Positions 17,573 through 26,950 of a DNA stretch of 64,000 nt are shown in pieces. Source of the DNA: Izhakiella capsodis (GTDB taxonomy: Bacteria > Pseudomonadota > Gammaproteobacteria > Enterobacterales > Enterobacteriaceae). The notes beneath the pieces are model-generated. The model did no database searches. It had not been told where the DNA came from and worked only from the letters and a program-made list of their open reading frames with translations. Positions within the stretch are counted from its first letter, which is position 1; every line of letters starts with the position of its first letter. The position numbers and the translations under genes are program-made. The stretch lies in the NCBI RefSeq assembly GCF_900115045.1, contig NZ_FOVC01000007.1, positions 113,001 to 177,000 of the forward strand. The letters run 5' to 3'.

Positions 17573-20131
17573 CTAAAATAGCTCGTGGCTTTCCCCGTTT
17601 TCCTGCAAGGTGGTGCCTGCGTCATGCATTGAATATTCAGTGGGCTGCGTACCCTGAATAAAATATTCCTGGCGGGTATAACGTCCCCCGTCTCTAGCCA
17701 GCTTACCGGTGGCTTTATCAATAGTCACCGTCACGATGCCTTCAGGAGGGGTTAACGGTTGTAACGGAACGCCCTGTAAAGCGATAGCCATAAACTGATT
17801 CCAGGCTGGTTGTGCGCTCTTGGCTCCCCCCTCATAACCCGATATTTGATCTTTTATTACACCTGATGCGGAGGTGCGACCAAGATCGCGGCGATGATCG
17901 TCAAAGCCGATCCAGACTGACGCAACCACGCCCGGCCCATAGCCTGAAAACCATGCATCCTTTGAGTTGTTGGTGGTACCGGTTTTGCCGCCAATATCGT
18001 TGCGTTTGAGATCGCGGCTGGCACGCCAACCTGTACCCATCCAGCCGGGTTCGCCGAAAATATTCGAATTAAGCGCGCTTTTAATCAGGAAAGCCAGCGG
18101 CGTATTGATTACGTGCGGCGCATATTCCTGAGCATTTTCCTGATGGGGCTGGTTTGGCGCCACTTGCTCCAGCTGCGGGGCCGGAACAGCATTGTTAATG
18201 CCTTCCCGTGAAACAGCAACGTTTTCGATGTTTTCATCATTAAGCGCTAGCGCTTTTTTTGTTTCTCCATAAATAACCGGCAGGTTGCACTGAGGGCAGG
18301 CCACCCTCGGCTTTGCATTAAACAGAGTTTCGCCTTGCTCATTTTCTATTTTACTGATGAAGTAAGGGTCTACCAGGAAACCACCGTTGGCGATGACCGC
18401 ATAACCGCGAACCATTTGCAGGGGAGTGAAAGAAGCGGAGCCGAGGGCCAGCGATTCAGTATGGACGATATTTTGCGCCGGGAAGCCGAAACGTTGCAGA
18501 TATTCTGCTGCATAATCAACACCCATTGCTCGCATTGCGCGCACCATGACGACGTTCTTCGATTCGCCAAGTCCCTGACGCAAACGGATCGGCCCGGCAT
18601 AGGTCGGCGGTGAGTTTTTTGGCCGCCAGTCGGCACCGGCACCGGCATCCCAGCGGGAAATCGGTACATCATTAAGAATAGAGGCCAGCGTCAGTCCACG
18701 ATCCATCGCTGCGGTATACAGGAACGGTTTGATGTTAGAACCGACCTGGCGCAGTGACTGAGTTACGCGATTAAATTTGCTCTGGTTAAAGTCAAAACCA
18801 CCGACCAGCGCCAACACTGCGCCATTTTGCGGATTAATAGAGACTATCGCCGAGTTAACGTCCGGTACCTGTGCCAGCCACCAGTCGTTGTTCACCTTGC
18901 GTACCCAGATTTGCTGTCCTGCCTGAACAACCTGGCTGACAGAACGCGGGGTTGGCCCTTGCAAAGTATCTGATTTAAAAGGACGCGCCCAGCGCATCCC
19001 TGTCAGTCCAAGCGAAACTGAACTGCCATCGCGCATGGTGGCGGTTGCTTCCTGATTGTTTATTGTGGTAACGACAGCCGGTTCCAGCGGGCCATAGGTC
19101 GTCAACGTTTTTAGTTTTTTCAGTATTTCGCTATGTTCCCACGCTCGTTCGCCTGTTTTCCATAAAACCTCAGAAGGTCCGCGATAGCCATGGCGCATGT
19201 CGTAGTTAATGACGTTATCCTGCACCGCCTTTTCGGCATCAATCTGCAGCTTTTCTGTAATGGTGGTGTAAACCTTAAAGCCATCTGTATAGGCGTTTTC
19301 ACCGTAGCGTTTAATCATCTCCTGACGCACCATCTCTGTGAGATAGGGCGCAGAGAATTGAGTTTGGGGGGCGTGGTAACGTGCGACTAACGGTGTATTA
19401 CGCGCTTCGTCATACTGCTGCTGGGTGATGTAGTTCTGGCTGAGCATACGTGCCAGTACCACATTACGCCGCTGCAGCGCCCGGGGATGCGAATAAAGAG
19501 GATTGAAAGTAGAGGGCGCTTTAGGCAGGCCTGCGACCATTGCCATTTCACTCAGGCTAAGCTGCTCAGGCGTTTTGCCAAAATAGACCTGAGCTGCGGC
19601 ACCGATGCCGTAAGCACGATAGCCGAGATAAATTTTATTCAGATAAAGCTCAAGAATTTCGTTTTTTGACATCATCTGTTCGATGCGGATGGCGAGAAAA
19701 ACCTCCTTAATTTTTCGTATCAGCGTGCGTTCAGGGCTGAGGAAAAAGTTACGCGCCAACTGCTGAGTGATTGTACTGGCCCCCTGTGAAGCATGGCCAG
19801 AAAAGACGGCTACGCTGGCGGCACGAAATATACCGATAGGGTCGACGCCGTGATGCTCATAAAAGCGGCTGTCCTCGGTCGCGAGGAAGGCATTTATTTG
19901 CATTTGCGGTATTTGCTGCAAGGTGAGAGGGATACGTCGTTTCTCACCGTATTGTGCAATTAGTTTGCCCTCTGAGCTGAATACCTGCATTGGCGTTTGC
20001 AGACGCACATCTTTCAGCGTATTCACGTCAGGTAGCTGTGGTTCGATGAATTTATACAGGCCGTATATCGACCCGATGCCCAGCAAAATGCAACAGACTG
20101 CAAAGATCAAAAAGTACTTTACGAACTTCAC
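17573..20131 (-). CDS. mrcA: Penicillin-binding protein 1A
   Basis: Bifunctional peptidoglycan synthase, 852 residues (E. coli 850). N-terminal membrane anchor (4-27), GT51 glycosyltransferase with EDSRFYEHHGVDP and GASTITQQLARNFFLSPERT, the OB-like insert, then the transpeptidase with active Ser in GSNIKPF, the SxN motif within RQGLGESKNVV, and KTGTTNNSKDAWFSGY. It acts in wall elongation in the periplasm. Adjacent and divergent to hofM, as in E. coli and many gammaproteobacteria (ponA-pilM). Confidence 0.98.
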   Translation of the reverse strand: MKFVKYFLIFAVCCILLGIGSIYGLYKFIEPQLPDVNTLKDVRLQTPMQVFSSEGKLIAQYGEKRRIPLTLQQIPQMQINAFLATEDSRFYEHHGVDPIGIFRAASVAVFSGHASQGASTITQQLARNFFLSPERTLIRKIKEVFLAIRIEQMMSKNEILELYLNKIYLGYRAYGIGAAAQVYFGKTPEQLSLSEMAMVAGLPKAPSTFNPLYSHPRALQRRNVVLARMLSQNYITQQQYDEARNTPLVARYHAPQTQFSAPYLTEMVRQEMIKRYGENAYTDGFKVYTTITEKLQIDAEKAVQDNVINYDMRHGYRGPSEVLWKTGERAWEHSEILKKLKTLTTYGPLEPAVVTTINNQEATATMRDGSSVSLGLTGMRWARPFKSDTLQGPTPRSVSQVVQAGQQIWVRKVNNDWWLAQVPDVNSAIVSINPQNGAVLALVGGFDFNQSKFNRVTQSLRQVGSNIKPFLYTAAMDRGLTLASILNDVPISRWDAGAGADWRPKNSPPTYAGPIRLRQGLGESKNVVMVRAMRAMGVDYAAEYLQRFGFPAQNIVHTESLALGSASFTPLQMVRGYAVIANGGFLVDPYFISKIENEQGETLFNAKPRVACPQCNLPVIYGETKKALALNDENIENVAVSREGINNAVPAPQLEQVAPNQPHQENAQEYAPHVINTPLAFLIKSALNSNIFGEPGWMGTGWRASRDLKRNDIGGKTGTTNNSKDAWFSGYGPGVVASVWIGFDDHRRDLGRTSASGVIKDQISGYEGGAKSAQPAWNQFMAIALQGVPLQPLTPPEGIVTVTIDKATGKLARDGGRYTRQEYFIQGTQPTEYSMHDAGTTLQENGESHELF

Positions 20132-20249
20132 CTGATTATTCCCACTTTTAGTCGTTTGGGCAGTTTATAAACAATCATGCAGTAGTATAAATGTAAGCTA
20201 AACGCTTTGATACGTTCTTTTGTTTTCGCCGATATGGAGATCGCGCCTG

Positions 20250-21095
20250 ATGGCTTTTAAACGCTGGAATATTGGTCTTGATATTCAGAATGGCCAGCTT
20301 TGTGCGCTGGCTGTCCAACGCCATCGTCGTAAAGGCTTACAGCTACGCCATTGGTGGCATTTCCCCCTTCCCGCGGACACCCTGGTTCAGGGCATTATTC
20401 AACGTTCGGAGTCCTTGATTACGTTACTCAGCACATGGCGTCAAAGCTTGCCCTGCAACGTTTCGCTGCGCGTAGGCCTTCATCCTCAATTGGTTTTGCA
20501 GCGCCAGTTGGCGCTGCCAGCGGCGGAAAATCGGCTGAGAGAATCTGAGCGTAGCAGGTATATCAACGCAGCCGCGAGACGATTTTTCCCAATTGATATC
20601 AAAGAGCTTGTTGTTGATTATCGTCAGCATAAATTGTCCGGAGAAATATGCCTTACGGCAGCTCACCGCTCGGCGCTGGATAGCTGGAATGACTGCTTAC
20701 AGGCCGCCGGTTTGTTTGCAGATGTGATGGAGCTGACGCCTGCGGCGCTCGTTGCACTGGCGGAGGCGATGAAACTGCCGGCTCAGGCATCCTTGGTTCA
20801 TGCCCTTAGCGACCACTGGCTATGGTTTTCTCCTCAAAAAAATCCGGCCACCGGATGGTGTCCCCGCAGTGATGTTAATGATCTTCAGGCATTGGTCGAA
20901 ACCCGCCTTGCTGCCAACAGGCCTATTTTTATTAGCGATGCGATAAACGATCGGACTCCGGCGCCGGAATATAAAACGCTGAACCCATTTTCATTGTTCG
21001 GTAACCTTCAGCCGCCGTTTCCCCAGCGTCAGCAGTCCTTTGTGCTGGCGGCAGGACTGGCGCTGCGGCAGGAGGATCACTCATGGTATGGGTAA
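20250..21095 (+). CDS. hofM: HofM, PilM-like pilus assembly/DNA utilisation protein
   Basis: First gene of the hofMNOPQ (pilMNOPQ-like) operon, needed in E. coli for using DNA as nutrient. Start at 20250 (MAFKRWNIGLDIQNGQLCA) matches HofM; a longer frame from 20220 is not supported. The 281-residue protein has the actin-like PilM layout with HPQLVLQRQLALP and ARRFFPIDIKELVVDY. Cytoplasmic. Overlaps hofN by 13 bp. Confidence 0.88.
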   Translation: MAFKRWNIGLDIQNGQLCALAVQRHRRKGLQLRHWWHFPLPADTLVQGIIQRSESLITLLSTWRQSLPCNVSLRVGLHPQLVLQRQLALPAAENRLRESERSRYINAAARRFFPIDIKELVVDYRQHKLSGEICLTAAHRSALDSWNDCLQAAGLFADVMELTPAALVALAEAMKLPAQASLVHALSDHWLWFSPQKNPATGWCPRSDVNDLQALVETRLAANRPIFISDAINDRTPAPEYKTLNPFSLFGNLQPPFPQRQQSFVLAAGLALRQEDHSWYG

Positions 21096-21625
21096 ACCTG
21101 CTGCCCTGGCGTGAACGCCGGTTGGCATCTCTGCGACGGATCTGGCTGAAAGGGCTGCTTACGCCATTTGCACTGCTGTGTGCCGTAGCCCTGGTTATAA
21201 CGATACAGCGGCAGTTTAATTCACTCAAAGCGATTGAAAACCAGACCTGGCGGCAATCTCAGATGCAGCTTAAACACGTCTTCACACAGAAAACGGCCTT
21301 GCAGCGGCAGGTTAGTGCAGGGCAAGTTAAGCTGGACAAGCTTGAACGACGCCATCAGCGCTTAATGCGCTGGCAGAAACTAATGACTCTCCTGGGAGAA
21401 AAACTGCCGGTTGGACTTTGGCTGACTGAAATTCGCGGTGATGTTAAAACAGTCACTTTTACAGGGCGCTGTGCGCAGGTTGAAGATAGCGCGCTTTTAA
21501 GAAAAGCGCTGTTAAACGCCAGACTGTTCGATCGGCTTCTTGTTACTCACTTCAGACGCGCCTCCAGTGGTACGCTTGATTTTACCCTCGTCGGCCACTG
21601 GTCTGAGGCCGGTTCCGATGATTGA
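21083..21625 (+). CDS. hofN: HofN, PilN-like inner-membrane protein
   Basis: A 180-residue bitopic membrane protein. N-terminal MVWVNLLPWRERRL is the PilN signature (NLLPWRE), followed by one membrane segment (about 23-42), a coiled-coil stretch and a small C-terminal domain. It is expected to pair with HofO and bind HofM through its N-terminus. It overlaps both neighbours, indicating tight coupling. Confidence 0.87.
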   Translation: MVWVNLLPWRERRLASLRRIWLKGLLTPFALLCAVALVITIQRQFNSLKAIENQTWRQSQMQLKHVFTQKTALQRQVSAGQVKLDKLERRHQRLMRWQKLMTLLGEKLPVGLWLTEIRGDVKTVTFTGRCAQVEDSALLRKALLNARLFDRLLVTHFRRASSGTLDFTLVGHWSEAGSDD

Positions 21626-22148
21626 ATCTACTCTCTGGTGGCTTTTAACTTCACCTCTGTGGCGGAGGCACTGCATTCTGCTATTTCTGGCGCTCTCATT
21701 TAGCCTCGGCTGTTGGCTTTTCGCCGGACAAGCTGCTGGACATAAGAGCGTCCAACTGGAAGAGCAGCAGCGACAATGGCGTAAAAGCGTTGCATTGTGT
21801 GTGCATCAACTGGCGAATTTACCTCGAACCGCATCACTGCGCCTCAGAGAAAAACAACAGTACCAGCGTGCTCACTTTCTTGCGCGCCGGGATTTCTCTT
21901 TGTCAGCATTTTTGCATGATTCTCAGGCTCATTTACTGCAATGGCAAACGTCGCCTTCCACCCGTTCACTCCAGCTCGTGGTGGCGTGGTTGCAGGTTTC
22001 TCCGGTTATGGACAGCTTGCTTCACCAGCTGCCTGGTACAGTAATTTCAGAGCTGAGTCTACGCCCGCATGAAAAAATGCTGCATATGAATCTGGTCTTG
22101 GAGATAACTGATGAACCGGTTTTGGCTGCTGCTACTGATGTTCTGTAA
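21618..22148 (+). CDS. hofO: HofO, PilO-like inner-membrane protein
   Basis: The start at 21618 overlaps the hofN stop by 8 bp (MIESTLWWLLTSPLW) and gives 176 residues, somewhat longer than E. coli HofO (146). It has one N-terminal membrane segment (about 15-35), then a coiled coil and a small domain. Assigned by position between hofN and hofP more than by sequence, as the family is poorly conserved. Confidence 0.75.
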   Translation: MIESTLWWLLTSPLWRRHCILLFLALSFSLGCWLFAGQAAGHKSVQLEEQQRQWRKSVALCVHQLANLPRTASLRLREKQQYQRAHFLARRDFSLSAFLHDSQAHLLQWQTSPSTRSLQLVVAWLQVSPVMDSLLHQLPGTVISELSLRPHEKMLHMNLVLEITDEPVLAAATDVL

Positions 22149-22530
22149 TGGCGTTCAGGGGCGGGATCCTTTTCTTCCTCCTGAACCGAGCTGTGTTTCC
22201 CACCCGTCGCTGCCAACATCATGGCAATTACTGGGTGTCATCGGCAGTGAGGGGCACTTTGTCAGCCGCTGGCAATCACCGCTTAACTACCGTATTACTC
22301 TGGCGGAGCAGGCGAGCCTAAGCCAGACAAACTGGCGAATTGTTCAGGTTGAACTGACCGGCGTCACCCTTGTATGGCAGGGACAATGTCAGGCGGCTAG
22401 TTATTTTTATTCACTCAAAAAAGGTCGATTTAATGCGTATATGGATGTTGCCCCTGCTGCTGACTCTGGTGAAAAACGCTCAGGCAGCAGAGCCGACGGT
22501 TTCTCTGACATTCAACGAGGCGCCGGTTAG
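22111..22530 (+). CDS. hofP: HofP, PilP-like protein
   Basis: A 139-residue product with signal-like MNRFWLLLLMFCNGVQG and then RDPFLPP, the PilP-type motif. It links the inner-membrane PilN/O pair to the secretin. Its 3' part overlaps hofQ by 98 bp: the last 30 or so residues are encoded by the hofQ signal-peptide region in another frame and look low in information. Either the family tolerates this tail or an earlier stop was lost. Confidence 0.75.
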   Translation: MNRFWLLLLMFCNGVQGRDPFLPPEPSCVSHPSLPTSWQLLGVIGSEGHFVSRWQSPLNYRITLAEQASLSQTNWRIVQVELTGVTLVWQGQCQAASYFYSLKKGRFNAYMDVAPAADSGEKRSGSRADGFSDIQRGAG

Positions 22531-23671
22531 CGATGTGCTTCAGGCGTTGGCAGGCCATCATGGCGATAACCTGGTAATTGCTCCTGGGATTGAAGGCACA
22601 TTAACACTCAGTTTGCACGATGTCCCCTGGGAGCAGGCATGGCAACTGGTTAACAAAATGGCTGGCCTCAGCAGTGAAAAACAAGGTAATGTGCTGCTGG
22701 TATCTCCCCGTACTATGTCAGGTCTGAGCGGTCGGACGTTGGAAGGAGATGACGTTCGACAGCATTTGCCGCTGAAAAATCGTGTTATCCATTTGCAATA
22801 TGCTCATGCTCAAACACTTTTTGCTAGCCTGCAGAAAGAAAAAACTCAGCTGATGAGCCCCCGTGGCATTATTACCCTCGACGCTCGTACGAACAGTCTG
22901 TTATTGCGCGATGTTACGCCTGCTCTCGAAGAAACGGCACGATGGATTGCCGCGCTGGACGTTCCGCTACAGCAGGTTGAGCTGGTCGCACATATCGTAA
23001 CTATTAATAAAGATAAGCTGCAAGAGTTGGGAGTGAAATGGGGACTTGAGGGCGGCGATCCCATTAGTCAGGCACTACGCGCCAGCCAGTTCCATGTCAA
23101 TTTGCCGGTAGCCGACCCGGCGATTAGCACTGGCTTTTCTTTGGCGCATATAGATGGACGCCTGTTGTCGCTGGAACTCAGCGCTCTGGAGCGTGAAAAT
23201 CAGGTAGAAATCATCGCCAGTCCCCATCTCTTTACCTCTCATCAGCAGCCAGCGAGTATTAAGCAGGGCACTGAAATACCCTATGAGGTCTCCAGCGGTG
23301 ATAATGGCAAAACGTCGATGGAGTTTCGCGAAGCGGTTCTGGGTATGGAGGTTACGCCGATCATCATGAGTAACAGCCGAATTTTGTTAAAACTACATAT
23401 TACACAGAATGTCCCCGGTAAAACCATGCGCAACGGTGAGGGCGAAGTCGTCACCATCGATAAACAGGAGATAGATACTCAGGTAACTGTGCGTGATGGG
23501 CAGACGCTGGCACTGGGTGGGATTTTTCAGCATCAGCGGGACCATGAAAAAACCCAGGTGCCGCTGCTGGGTGATATCCCGCTGTTGGGACGACTGTTTC
23601 GTCATGAGGTTTCCCAGCATAAGCGGCGTGAGCTGGTGATCTTTATCACCCCACATCTTACCGGCGAATAG
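22433..23671 (+). CDS. hofQ: HofQ, outer-membrane secretin for DNA uptake
   Basis: The start at 22433 (MRIWMLPLLLTLVKNAQA, a signal peptide) gives 412 residues, exactly the E. coli HofQ length. N-terminal AMIN/STN-like part VLQALAGHHGDNLVIAP, an N1 domain, then the secretin core with VEIIASPHLFTSHQQPASIKQGTEIPY, AVLGMEVTP and the C-terminal VPLLGDIPLLGRLFRH. It forms the outer-membrane ring through which DNA enters. Complete operon without visible decay. Confidence 0.94.
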   Translation: MRIWMLPLLLTLVKNAQAAEPTVSLTFNEAPVSDVLQALAGHHGDNLVIAPGIEGTLTLSLHDVPWEQAWQLVNKMAGLSSEKQGNVLLVSPRTMSGLSGRTLEGDDVRQHLPLKNRVIHLQYAHAQTLFASLQKEKTQLMSPRGIITLDARTNSLLLRDVTPALEETARWIAALDVPLQQVELVAHIVTINKDKLQELGVKWGLEGGDPISQALRASQFHVNLPVADPAISTGFSLAHIDGRLLSLELSALERENQVEIIASPHLFTSHQQPASIKQGTEIPYEVSSGDNGKTSMEFREAVLGMEVTPIIMSNSRILLKLHITQNVPGKTMRNGEGEVVTIDKQEIDTQVTVRDGQTLALGGIFQHQRDHEKTQVPLLGDIPLLGRLFRHEVSQHKRRELVIFITPHLTGE

Positions 23672-23753
23672 CAAACTCTCTGAACTAACGATTGATTTTT
23701 CTTCCGTTCAGATTGAAGAGCGTTTGACGCACGGCCGGAATTAGCTTACAAGG

Positions 23754-23963
23754 TTAGCGGTTTACTTTATGGCTGGGTCCGGGAGAATACGTTACAGATT
23801 TGAGAGCAATGTTTTTATTGCCTTGGGCATCTGTTCGTATAAAACTCGCGTATTCATCCTTATATGGCGAATAAAACTGCGCCAGACCAAATAAAGTATT
23901 TGGTTGCCAAAGCACCGGTTGTGTTGAGATAATTTTTCGTCTGACTCTCGCACTATCGCTCAT
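23754..23963 (-). CDS. Small hypothetical frame in the hofQ-aroK gap
   Basis: A 69-residue frame on the minus strand in the 364-bp gap before aroK. The product starts MSDSARVRRKIIST and ends YSPGPSHKVNR. There is no good ribosome site and no family I recognise. It may be a remnant or chance; the gap must also hold the aroK promoter. Confidence 0.22.
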   Translation of the reverse strand: MSDSARVRRKIISTQPVLWQPNTLFGLAQFYSPYKDEYASFIRTDAQGNKNIALKSVTYSPGPSHKVNR

Positions 23964-24035
23964 GAGGTTTCAGTTCATGTCCTGTCCTTCGAGGACGGGG
24001 TATCATTAACGAATTGTCTTAGTAATACCGAAAAA

Positions 24036-24557
24036 ATGGCAGAGAAACGCAATATCTTTCTGGTTGGGCCTATGGGTGCCGGAAAAAGCACGATTGGGCG
24101 CCAGTTAGCTCAACAACTCAATATGGAATTTTTTGATTCTGATCAAGAAATTGAGCGACGTACCGGAGCAGATGTGGGCTGGGTGTTTGACGTCGAAGGC
24201 GAAGAAGGGTTTCGCGATCGAGAAGAAAAAATCATAAACGAACTTACTGAAAAGCAAGGTATCGTGTTGGCAACGGGCGGAGGGGCGGTTAAATCGCGTG
24301 ATACTCGTAACCGTCTTTCTGCGCGCGGCGTGGTGGTTTATCTTGAAACCACGATAGAAAAACAGCTGGCACGTACGCAGCGAGACAAGAAGCGTCCACT
24401 GCTTCAGGTCGATTCACCGCCGCGCGAAGTGCTTGAATCCCTTGCCGGAGAACGTAATCCGCTGTACGAAGAGATTGCAGATGTGACTATTCGTACGGAT
24501 GAGCAAAGCGCGAAGGTGGTCGCCAATCAAATCATCAACATGCTGGAAAAGCGCTGA
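24036..24557 (+). CDS. aroK: Shikimate kinase I
   Basis: Phosphorylates shikimate in the aromatic amino acid pathway. 173 residues, as in E. coli. P-loop GPMGAGKS at 11-18, substrate site FDSDQEIERRTG, FRDREEKI, GGGAVKS and the lid RDKKRPLL are all present. The next gene is aroB, giving the usual aroKB-damX-dam-rpe-gph-trpS order. Confidence 0.98.
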   Translation: MAEKRNIFLVGPMGAGKSTIGRQLAQQLNMEFFDSDQEIERRTGADVGWVFDVEGEEGFRDREEKIINELTEKQGIVLATGGGAVKSRDTRNRLSARGVVVYLETTIEKQLARTQRDKKRPLLQVDSPPREVLESLAGERNPLYEEIADVTIRTDEQSAKVVANQIINMLEKR

Positions 24558-24600
24558 GTAGCGCGGCCAGCCGAGTTTATCGCTAATCAATTAAGGCAGT

Positions 24601-25707
24601 ATGCGTATCATGGAAAAGATCACCGTATTACTGGGGGATCGCAGCTACCCTATTACCATCGCAGCCAATTTATTTGATGATCCGACTTCTTTCTGGCCGC
24701 TAAAGCCGGGTGACCGGGTGATGTTGGTGACCAATGAAACGCTGGCTCCGCTCTACCTTAATAACGTTCGATTAATTCTTGAACAGGCAGATATTAGGGT
24801 TGATACGCGCATTTTACCTGACGGCGAGCAATACAAATCCCTGGAAGTGCTGAATCAGGTGTTTACCGCGCTACTGGAAGGTTCCCATGGACGCGATACA
24901 ACTCTGGTGGCTTTAGGTGGCGGAGTGATAGGTGATATGACCGGTTTTGCCGCTGCCAGTTATCAACGTGGCGTACGCTTCATCCAGCTGCCTACAACGC
25001 TGCTGTCTCAGGTTGATTCCTCGGTAGGGGGTAAAACCGGCGTTAACCATCCGCTGGGTAAAAATATGATCGGAGCTTTCCATCAGCCTGCCTCGGTTGT
25101 CATCGACCTTAACTGCCTTAATACGCTTTCTGCGCGTGAGTTGGCCTCAGGACTCGCCGAGGTCATTAAATACGGCATTATTCTCGATGGCGATTTTTTT
25201 GACTGGTTGGAAATTAATCTTAATGCCCTACTGGCACTGGACAGCGCGGCTATGGCCTGGTGCATTCGCCGCTGCTGTGAGTTAAAAGCTGACGTGGTTG
25301 CAGCCGATGAACGGGAGGGGGGACAGCGTGCTTTACTTAACCTGGGCCATACCTTTGGACATGCGATTGAAGCGCATATGGGGTATGGCAACTGGCTGCA
25401 TGGCGAAGCTGTTGCCGCTGGCATGGTCATGGCTGCCAGGACAGCAGAACGTCTCGGGCAGTTCACGTCGGTGCAAACTGCGCGTATCATTGATTTGCTA
25501 AAACGCGCCGGACTGCCGACCAACGGCCCCTCAGAGATGCGCGCCGAGGATTATCTTCCCCATATGCTGCGCGATAAAAAGGTATTAGCCGGTGAGTTGC
25601 GGCTGGTGCTCCCTATCAGCATAGGCGCAGCGCAAGTGCAGAGCGGTGTTGCCCACGATATTGTTTTGGCCGCAATTGAAAAGTGCATTGTGAACCCGAC
25701 CTTCTGA
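24601..25707 (+). CDS. aroB: 3-dehydroquinate synthase
   Basis: Cyclises DAHP to 3-dehydroquinate with NAD+ and a divalent metal. Motifs: LPDGEQYKSLEV, GRDTTLVALGGGVIGD, TTLLSQVDSSVGGKTGVNHPLGKN, GLAEVIKYG and the metal ligands in NLGHTFGHAIE and WLHGEAVAAGM. AAGG upstream fits ATG 24601; ATG 24610 (MEKITVLLG) matches the E. coli start and would shorten the protein by three residues. Confidence 0.98.
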   Translation: MRIMEKITVLLGDRSYPITIAANLFDDPTSFWPLKPGDRVMLVTNETLAPLYLNNVRLILEQADIRVDTRILPDGEQYKSLEVLNQVFTALLEGSHGRDTTLVALGGGVIGDMTGFAAASYQRGVRFIQLPTTLLSQVDSSVGGKTGVNHPLGKNMIGAFHQPASVVIDLNCLNTLSARELASGLAEVIKYGIILDGDFFDWLEINLNALLALDSAAMAWCIRRCCELKADVVAADEREGGQRALLNLGHTFGHAIEAHMGYGNWLHGEAVAAGMVMAARTAERLGQFTSVQTARIIDLLKRAGLPTNGPSEMRAEDYLPHMLRDKKVLAGELRLVLPISIGAAQVQSGVAHDIVLAAIEKCIVNPTF

Positions 25708-25790
25708 CAATCGTCAAGGGTAACCAGGTTAACCAAATTGGCATTCACACGGAAAACGTGTGGTGAAGTTGCCAGACTTGAGGAGGTTTG

Positions 25791-26822
25791 ATGGACGAGT
25801 TTAAACCGGAAGATGAACTAAAACCTGATGCCAGTGACCGTCGTCCTGTACGGCCACGTAAGCCATCTTCTGCGAATAGGGCACCGGCCCCGCGTCAGCG
25901 TGTAATGATGGGGATCGGTATTCTGGTACTACTGCTGATGGTTATTGGCATCGGTTCTGCACTTAAGGACAACAATGATAAATCAGCCAACATCGATAAT
26001 AACAGTGCTGCTGGCGTAACGGCGACGCAAGGGGGAGTGGCGAAAAATATCGATCTTTCCGTCTCATCTTCAACGTCAGGCAATCCGGGTGATGCAACGC
26101 CGACGGCGACGAGCGGGACTCCTGACATTAGCTCAACGAATGACGGTATGGCTCCGCAGAAGACTTTGCCTGCCGACGGATCTTCGCCTCAGCAGCTGAG
26201 CCCTCCAGCTATCTCATCAACTCCGACGGAAAGCAAATCGCATCCGATTGCGGAAAATCAGCATCGTATCGAGCTGCAAGGCAATCTTAACAACGCGTTA
26301 AACAATCAGCAGAATTCGGTTGATGACGCTGCTTCTGCCGCGCAAGGTGGCAGTGCTGGCACGCTTCCGACGGCACCTGCGACTGTTGCAGCCGGTGCTG
26401 CTCATAGCTCCACGTCAAGAGTGTCAGGCACATCTCAGTCATCTTTGGTAAAACCTTCCACAGAGAGGGCTAAACATCATAGCCACAGGTCAGCGTCAGC
26501 TCATCAGGCTAAACCAGCAGCGAAATCAGCCAGTGGTAAGGCGCATAATGAGCAGAGCGCTTTACGCGCTTTGCCATCTGGTAATTATACCTTGCAGCTC
26601 AGTGGCGCATCGCGGGAGGGCCCACTCAATGCCTGGGCGAAGACGCAAAATCTGACTGGATACCATATCTATAAGACAACGCGTAACGGGCAGCCTTGGT
26701 ACGTTCTGATCACCGGTTCGTTTGCCACACCGGCTGAGGCAAAACGCGCGGTTGCCTCTTTGCCCGCGGGTGTGCGTGCGCAGGATCCCTGGGTTAAACC
26801 GCTCAATCAGTTAAAAAAATAA
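25791..26822 (+). CDS. damX: Cell-division protein DamX, SPOR domain
   Basis: Bitopic inner-membrane protein that joins the divisome by binding denuded septal peptidoglycan. The ATG at 25791 has AGGAGG 4 nt upstream and starts MDEFKPEDELKPDASDRRP like E. coli DamX. One membrane segment about 39-60 (GIGILVLLLMVIGIGSAL), a long low-complexity Ser/Thr/Ala linker, then the SPOR domain (about 260-343) with NYTLQLSGASREGPLNAWA and GQPWYVLITGSF. At 343 residues it is about 85 shorter than the E. coli protein, the shortage being in the cytoplasmic part and linker. Confidence 0.95.
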   Translation: MDEFKPEDELKPDASDRRPVRPRKPSSANRAPAPRQRVMMGIGILVLLLMVIGIGSALKDNNDKSANIDNNSAAGVTATQGGVAKNIDLSVSSSTSGNPGDATPTATSGTPDISSTNDGMAPQKTLPADGSSPQQLSPPAISSTPTESKSHPIAENQHRIELQGNLNNALNNQQNSVDDAASAAQGGSAGTLPTAPATVAAGAAHSSTSRVSGTSQSSLVKPSTERAKHHSHRSASAHQAKPAAKSASGKAHNEQSALRALPSGNYTLQLSGASREGPLNAWAKTQNLTGYHIYKTTRNGQPWYVLITGSFATPAEAKRAVASLPAGVRAQDPWVKPLNQLKK

Positions 26823-26950
26823 GTATAACAATACAGTCAGAGCCGATTGATGTCGGTTCTGGCCCGCATAGCAGCGGATGGTACAACACTCTTAAAGCGC
26901 TTGAGCTGTAAGATATGTCGCGGCCTGAAGAGAATAACTAATATAATGGC

